From NCBI GenBank assembly GCA_945859605.1, contig OX243811.1, forward strand, positions 59,558,044 to 59,622,043: a stretch of 64,000 bases of DNA, read 5' to 3'. Made by a program: the position numbers and the translations under genes. The notes beneath the pieces are model-generated. The model saw only the letters and a list, made by a program, of their open reading frames with translations, did not search any database and was not told where the DNA came from. The DNA comes from Lumbricus rubellus (lineage: Eukaryota; Annelida; Clitellata; Crassiclitellata; Lumbricidae). Below, piece after piece: positions 57,321-64,000 of this stretch (positions are counted from its first letter, which is position 1; every line of letters begins with the position of its first letter).

Positions 57321-58396
57321 GCAGCTGTTGAATGTATATCCGGTTTCTTAATGTAGGCCTATGCACACAATTGCACAGTCTTGTATAATTCAATATTGAA
57401 ATAAAATCAGATAGGCTACTATCGTGTGATAGGAAACGCAATGTCGTCGGCCAGTTTCACTTCAAAATAGAGTCGATACGACAGATGTTGAAGATCTCGA
57501 CAGGTCTCCCACGTCGATCACTGCAGTCTTAAAAGGGAGGTGGTGCCGAAATGTCGCGCTTCTCATTCGACGTAGCAGGTCGTTTGCGCGATAGGTGTCG
57601 TTGGTATTGGCGACTAGAGGACGCGGCAGTCAGCCCGTTTTGGCGATAATAGAGGCAAGAACTGCAGCTGAGCTGAAGAGATCGAACAGTAGTCGTGAAC
57701 AGAAATTCGACGGAGTTAGATGTCAGAGTTGAGTTGTGCGCTTCGTAGATCGAAGTGAGACACGGACATTGTTTGGAACCGTCTTCATCAAGTGGATATT
57801 ATTATTGTTATTATTATTTTTTGCCCCGAGGTAATTATAATTCCTCAGGGTCTTCATTGCTAACTGTTGTTTAAAAACTAGTCCGGAATTGTCGGGCCTC
57901 GTCTTCTGGGTTTGAAGATAAAGTTCCTTTAAGTTTAAAGCGACCACGTTACAATGCTAATAGTATAATAAGACTACAGGAGCTTGCCCAGCTGGGCCAT
58001 TTCTCGCCAAAACGACTGCAGGAGCTGGACCAACCACGTGACCGATGACGTCATCACCGGGTAAAACCACAGTAGCCATGTGGTGACTCATCAACGTGCT
58101 GACTTAGCATAATCGAGCGGCGATGACTCATAACCATGGGAAATTCCTACTACAGTAACTGATCATCACTCCTCCCCTCCCTCCCCACTCCCAGACCCCT
58201 ATTGCAGGAGTGCTGACTCAGGGCAGTAATATGCAAGAGACTGTAAAGCTCTTTCCAGGTTCTAGGACCACTGGACAAGTCAATGAGAAAGAGAGCCGCT
58301 GTATTATTATAATTATTATAGTAGGCCTAGTCTGTGAGCGACGGGACAAGAGCTCAGCACATTATGGGCGAGTGCTCGTTCGGAAATACTCGTCGG

Positions 58397-59609
58397 CAGG
58401 GCCGGATTAAGGCATGTTCAACATGTTCGGCCGTACAGGGGCCTCCACACTTTAGGGGGCCCCCACACATAAAATAGGAATATTTTTTCATCATTGTTAA
58501 TAATAGGCTATTTTAATTGCAAAAAAGCTAAATGATTCGAAAACTACTGATTTTAACATAGGCTGTACAACTTTTGCACATGTGTGGGGGCCCTCATTGG
58601 AGTGTCCATTACCAGGCAGGTTGATCTTGAAATCAGTCAGAAATGCTGGTAAGAGCTATATGTTTACTGCTTATTTAAACACTTAAATTAATAAGCTTGC
58701 CTCATGAGATCGGAATTAAAGTGCATGCAACGCATTATGAAATGGCGTCATTATGATTATCGTGTACGCGGGACTGAGGCTCTGTTTTTATTAATTCAAA
58801 CAATAAATCACATGAATTTATATAGCGCCCATTAAAACTACTCAGAGGCGCTCCCAACTCAGGTCTGGTCAAAAAGAAAAGTCCTAAGAAGACGAAAGAA
58901 AGAGCTTGCAGAGCCATGGGGGAAAGAGAGGAAACCCACAAGTAGGCCTAGGCTATTCCAGATAGCTAGACCCACTACCAAGAATGCTCTTTGCTGCATG
59001 GTGACAGTACGCGAAAATGTGGCAAGGAAGTCTCCACGGTTAGCTGAGCGCAGTGAAAAGCGGCCCTTGCAGAGACACAGTAGCCGGGGTGAAGAGCTGA
59101 CATTGGTAAGATGGAGCTTGAGCCAGGAAACGCGGAAATATATAGAAATACAGTAGTTTGTAAAAAGTGGCTCGACTACACCAGGGCAAATGCTTTGGTA
59201 AAAAACATTACCCTCCAATGGTCGTTGTCCTGCCGCAAGATTGCCAGAAATTTTATCTGCCAAAAATTTATTTGGGGCATAAAAATCGCTTATGCACTGT
59301 TTGCTTATACTAGTGCACTGGTTAATGGTTATGCCCTGGTTAGAAAAAATGTCTGTCCGTGAATCACTTTAATAATTAATTATTCTTAAGCTGTAAAAGA
59401 TGTATAGCATTCAACACTAGACTGGAATACTAAAATAGCCTACCTGTTGATATTGTAGAAAATAGAAGTAATCAATTAATAATTACGAATGTTGATTCGT
59501 TAAATAGGTCTACAACACGTTTTTTGTGGACATTTTGTAGTCCTTCTGTAAGGTTGGGGCCCCCACAGTTTTCCTGAACAGGGCCCCCACATTTGTTAAT
59601 CCGGCCCTG
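58397..59609. mobile_element. hAT-type element, 1.2 kb
   Basis: Ends CAGGGCCGGATTAA and TTAATCCGGCCCTG; perfect 8-bp duplication CTCGTCGG (58389-58396, 59610-59617). GGGGGCCCCCACA blocks inside. It carries LINE and SINE remnants but no transposase frame. Confidence 0.88.
58859..59263 (-). mobile_element. LINE RT remnant inside the hAT element
   Basis: Reads RFSLRSANRGDFLATFSRTV and QQRAFLVVGLAIWNSL, an L2/CR1 ORF2 end, captured in the transposon at 58397-59609. Confidence 0.6.
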
Positions 59610-59617
59610 CTCGTCGG

Positions 59618-60840
59618 TTCATCCTAGATATATTTTAGCGTGCTTACTCTTCGGAAACAATTGCCGGTTTTTCTTGGATCCATAACGGCATCGGGAATCT
59701 TCGTCGATGCGGTTCTTTTCGCTGTCGGTTATCACTCATGTATTTCGACGCCGAGAATTTCGTCTCTTCATGAATAGCCGAAGGTACGCAGCAGGCCTAG
59801 CCTAGTTGGGCATTGATTACAATCGGTTTTAGATTTCTTTTGGGCTGTAAACTAAACCCGGGTCTTAAACCGAACTGTGGAAACTTTACTATAATAATCT
59901 ATAGGAAATGATCGCATAAAAATTAGAATATTATTATGTTTCTGATTATTATTAAATTTGTTCTCGAATAATAGGAAATATTAGTCAAATATATATGCGG
60001 CCTTCTTTCTCTGATAGCGACAGGGATATAATTTCAGTTTATATAGCGCCATATTGAGGAAACTATATATAGCGCTATTACTCATTCAGATCCTTCTCGG
60101 TTGCCATCGTCAATGGGAATACACAGGAAGCGATGTAATCACATGCTAGGGAGACTATTATAGGGAGGCTACATCTTCAACAGTTACTAGAGATGCTATT
60201 ACTTATTCTTTCCTCCTCTTTTCTGTAATGATAATCTAAGGCAACATGTTGCTACCTCGTTCGACGATACATCTGTGGAGACGAGAACGGCGGGCGTCTC
60301 AAAATGCAACGCTGGCATGGAAAAAGGAAATAATGTATTGGGCCTACTGCCGCAGAATCAGTCCGGTTTAAGAAGATTCCACTCAACTGAGACGCTTCTG
60401 CTCCGACTCCTGTCAGACATTCTGTGAAGCGATTGCTAAGCATACCCTTTTTGATGGTTTGTCAAATCATTTAAGCAAGACGTTATTAATTCTCTTCAAT
60501 GGAACATTGTCTATTAGCAATGTTCAATGCATTAATTTACCCGGGTAGAATGCTTCGGAGTGAGTCGGGAGCCAGTGACCCTTGACCTCGTTACCTTGCC
60601 GTGTGTACCTTGACATGTGTGCCTTGACCTGGTATTTCGCTCAAAACGGGAGTTAGTGTTACAGTAGTGCTAGCAACTCTGTTAGCTTGTTACGTGCAAC
60701 TCATGCAGACATCTGTTCATCCAGATAATTAGGCTAAATGTTCAAGGCCTGTTGTTCAAACCCGGATCAGTCAAGCGTATAGCCTACATTGACATATTTT
60801 ACAATATACACTCTCATTTTGTGTGACAAATAGTATAATA
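59618..60840. other. Spacer between gene B upstream region and NHL-like gene
   Basis: No gene recognised; short frames lack family features. Confidence 0.35.
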
Positions 60841-60846
60841 TTTATT
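60841..60846 (-). promoter_or_regulatory. Polyadenylation signal of the NHL-like gene
   Basis: AATAAA on the minus strand about 50 nt beyond the stop. Confidence 0.5.
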
Positions 60847-60893
60847 ATGTAAATACGTTCACAGAATACACCACAAGCTTTCGGTCGTTATTG

Positions 60894-61783
60894 CTACTGT
60901 AGGCCTACTGTAACAGTGCACGGGAGACAAAACACACGACCGTCGCTATTTTGTTCCAACATGCTACCGATGAAGAGTTGGCCATTTTTCTCATCAAAGT
61001 GCATCATTTCTAGAAAATGATCAACATTTTCAAAAAGTACTTTTTTAAGCTCAAGCTCTTTACTTAATAAAAGCACTCGATGGTTTTTCATATCTGTAAC
61101 CAATATAGCTCCTGTAGCTGTTATAGCCAAACAGGTTGCTTCGTTTACTTGGTTTTTACCCAGGCCTCTTTCTTTTCCCATCGATTTCTCAATTGTGTCC
61201 CCATCTCCACGTACTATGCACACCCGATGCAAGTGTGAGACTTCATGAATACAGCCATGGCTGACTACAAAGACATCTGGCCTTAATTCTACTGCATGCC
61301 ATAAATAGCTGATTCCCGATTTTTTTGAAAATTCTATTGTACGAAGTAAAACTCCCTCTTTCGAAATCGAATATATCTTCAACCTGGATTTTTCTCCTTG
61401 ATTATAAGCAGCCAAAATGACCTCCCCTTTCGTCTTGGTAACCGACAAACGGCCGTCGAAGCCAGCCAACCATTTACTTGCAACTTCTGCAGGTGGACAA
61501 TATTTGAATATTTCCTGTTTATCATGATCTGTTTTCTTGTCGATAATATATATGCAGTTATTTATTGTACATGATGCCATGGTGCCAGGATCTGCTAAAC
61601 TCTTGAAAATCAATTTCTTCTTTAATAGCATGGACTTGGAGTCAAATACTTCAACTGCGCGTTGTCCCGCAATTGTGATATATAATTCATTGTCCAGCAA
61701 GGTCAGTCCACGGATTCTCCCTTGGCATGCTTTTATTACCTGAATATCACTGTTGCTATTCAAAGAAGTGTTGTCTGATTTGC
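60894..61783 (-). CDS. Propeller exon of the NHL-like gene
   Basis: 890 nt terminal exon; acceptor TATAACAG before 61783, stop at 60894-60896. Long intact reading frame with blade-like repeats. Confidence 0.8.
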
Positions 61784-63180
61784 CTGTTATACAAATATAA
61801 ACAAAGAATATATTTTATTTCAGATTGATGTGCTAAATATTTTAATTGCTGATGGACTTTTGTGCGCAGGCCTAAGTCACTTTTAAAAATAATTGAAGTT
61901 GTTATATCTAGGCCTATCCACTAACTTTGCCTATGCCTGTGCCGCTTACTTTCTTATTTGCTCTATAGGCCTACATAGGCTATAGATCAGTGGTTCTTAA
62001 CCTTTTCAAGGGAGCCGAATCCTAAGAGAAATCCATGACCACTCACCGAACCCTAAAGTTTGAACAATAATTTTTTAACTAATGAAAACAAAAGGAAAGA
62101 ATTTTTTTGCCACAATGTGATGCAATATTAATACATTCAATACATGAACAACTAACAGTTAACTAACCATACCAACACTACCAATTGCATCTTAATGTGT
62201 CCCTTTTTATTAAATAAAATTCTAAAGATAAAAATAAAATATCAAATGATTTTTCACTCACTCACTCACTGACCCTGAAATATGTATAGGGTCTATATTT
62301 AAGAGGACCTCTGCCGAACCCCTGGCAGTGGCTCATCGAACCCCAGGGGTTCGGTCGAACACTGGTTAAGAAACATTGCTATAGATCATATTGAAGGGAT
62401 ATTGTGGTCGTCCACTGTAGTTCGAAAGCTAGTACCTTTTTGGTATGACAATTTCTGCTAATTCAGCTTAATATTAAATATTGAATGCTTCAATTGCTTG
62501 TACCAGGCCGAAAACCTATTTGCCATGCAATTCAGATTACAACATTAACGGTTGAGCGGTAGCGAGGTGGACTGTCTCAATCAAGACGGCGGAGTATAAA
62601 ATCCTCGCCAGAGAGAAGTTTGCTTTGAAATTCTGATCCATTGTTTCCTCAATCCAATTTAGCCTAGCTATGAGTACACTGACGATACACAGTCAATGGG
62701 GAATCAAGAGCAGGGAAGAGTGCTGGCTACCCGCCTTCGGACGTCGACGCCAAGAAATAATAGGCCTATAGGTATTCGCCCACGACTTCTTCTCCGTATT
62801 CGTCCCTTCCCGTCCCTCTGCCTCTATCTCACGCAGTTCTAGAAGGCTACCTTCTCACAAGTAATATACCAATTCAAACAGTCACCACGAGTGTCATTGT
62901 CAACTAATCCTTGGAACCGACGTTAGCTCGATATGAAACTAAGGAGTTATATAGCCTACATTCGGATTAGTTTCTTCAATGATTTAACAGAGAAGTGATT
63001 TATTTGTAGGCCCACGACGTCATAAAATTTATTTCGGAAACGTCACGTAAAATTCTTGGCCATTGTTTGTACAGGAAGAACTCTTTAAGAAATCTAATAA
63101 TTTTTATCATGATTAATTACCTGCACCATCAGCTTCAGGAATCACATTAATTTCCACGCCGACAGGTATGAGCGGAGTTG
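60894..63180 (-). CDS. NHL-like beta-propeller protein, C-terminal part
   Basis: Two coding exons are recognised on the minus strand: 63180-63121 (60 nt) and 61783-60894 (890 nt, stop TAG). The large exon encodes about 295 residues with repeated propeller blades such as QVIKACQGRIRGLTLLDNEL, WLAGFDGRLSV and ATCLAITATGAILVTDMKNH followed by RVLLLS. The last matches the NHL blade form (D-x-x-NHR-x-x-x-x-S). NHL propellers bind protein or RNA; TRIM-NHL proteins and many echinoderm proteins of unclear role carry them. The N-terminal exons (RING, B-box or other) were not found and probably lie beyond the right edge. It is not evidently related to the receptors. Confidence 0.7.
61988..62378. mobile_element. 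hAT-type non-autonomous element
   Basis: Ends CAGTGGTTCTTAACC and GGTTAAGAAACATTG; perfect 8-bp duplication CTATAGAT (61980-61987, 62379-62386). In the intron of the NHL-like gene. Includes a CACTCACTCACT run. Confidence 0.85.
63121..63180 (-). CDS. Small exon of the NHL-like gene
   Basis: Encodes TPLIPVGVEINVIPEADGA with acceptor TTTTTAG and donor GTAATT; phases 2 and 1 join exactly to the large exon. Identified only by splice sites and phase. Confidence 0.5.
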
Positions 63181-64000
63181 CTAAAAATATCAAATAAAAA
63201 AATATTTGAATAAAGTCAGGTGAAACTTAGTGCCGATCACTTTTTACTACAGTAGGGCCTACTGTGTCCCATCGTACCCAAGAAGCTCGCCGGTTGGACT
63301 ATGTTAGACAGACCTACTACTAAATGAGCCGAATGAACAAAATTCAAAACTTGGAACCTGATGTTTCTACACTCTACGGAGTCTATGAGAAAAGTGTTTG
63401 TTTCTTGGAAACTGCACTTTGTCATTTAATTCTTTTTAGGCTATGTCCTGTGTGTTTTTTAACCTTAATTAATATTATATTTTTAAAGTTTTCAGCATAA
63501 TGAGTTTTTCACGTGATGTGCTGACTCAGTTTCAAAATATTAATCTAGATAGTAGCCTAGGACCCTATATGAAATGATTAAGATAAAAAAATCATAAACA
63601 TGGTTTTTGAGTTTAAAATGCAGTTTATGATGTAACAAAGTCAAATTATTTTCCGTTTCCGTTTTCTGTCGTTTTTTCCTTTTTTCCTTTTTTCGAATAA
63701 AACGTGGTTTTTCTTTTTTTTTAAATTTTGTTTCCATCGTTTTTTACATCTATGGTACGGAATGATTGATAGCATCTCAGAAGATAAAACCAAACATTGA
63801 TGCTCTTAATAATTGGGAAACGCTGTCAGATGAATACATTGAATAGCGCTAGCCATACTTAAGCATTGCCTCTCAGACAACAGTTACTTACGACATAATA
63901 GGCTTACCTTAAAGTTTAGAGCTGCTGCAAGTTTACTTTTAGGCATTACTAAACGTGTTATTGATGTAGGCCTACTTCATATTATTGTGGCTCAATTTTT
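63181..64000 (-). other. Right end: intron or upstream of NHL-like gene
   Basis: AT-rich, no exon recognised. Confidence 0.3.

Overview
The window is eukaryotic genomic DNA: small exons with GT/AG junctions, long introns, several SINE, LINE and DNA-transposon families, and no operons. The best guess is an echinoderm or other deuterostome invertebrate. Reasons are the foldback elements resembling sea-urchin TU elements, the EGF-receptor-type gene structure and the very frequent TAGGCCTA-type octamers in non-coding DNA. The species cannot be named from the sequence.

Two complete paralogous receptor genes lie head-to-tail on the minus strand: gene A (coding exons from 33355 down to 7782) and gene B (56928 down to 38837). 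I reconstructed 15 coding exons for A and 16 for B from splice sites, codon phase and family similarity. The exon sums are multiples of three (3090 and 3570 nt). Each predicted protein has a signal peptide, a full EGF-receptor-like ectodomain (L1, Cys-rich II with dimerisation arm, L2, Cys-rich IV), a stalk, one transmembrane helix and a tyrosine-rich tail encoded by one terminal exon. There is no kinase domain: the tail exon follows the transmembrane exon directly and ends in a stop. The tails carry YxxM, paired YxxL/I with ITAM-like spacing and repeated S/T-x-YxxL units. They look like adaptor-recruiting tails rather than catalytic ones. Gene B also has a tandem duplication of exon 12, which may be alternatively used.

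At the left edge a plus-strand gene (C) shows only its transmembrane exon (2929-3051) and tail exon (3919-4178). The tail contains two near-identical units ending in DDDNVYELI and uses the same exon phases as A and B. It lies tail-to-tail with A. At the right edge a minus-strand gene (60894 to 63180, 5' part not recognised) encodes an NHL-like beta-propeller.

The rest is introns and spacers with many mobile elements: foldback elements with short repeats in their arms (around 1-1131, 26602-27390, 34519-35819, 36227-36939, 48369-48920); non-autonomous elements with 8-bp target duplications (15673-16469, 27779-28164, 52907-53520, 58397-59609, 61988-62378); a TTAA-flanked element (25938-26601); a decayed Tc1/mariner (12850-13822); tRNA-headed SINEs; LINE reverse-transcriptase remnants; and microsatellites. 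The 5' and 3' flanks of A and B are also similar, so the A/B pair arose by segmental tandem duplication.
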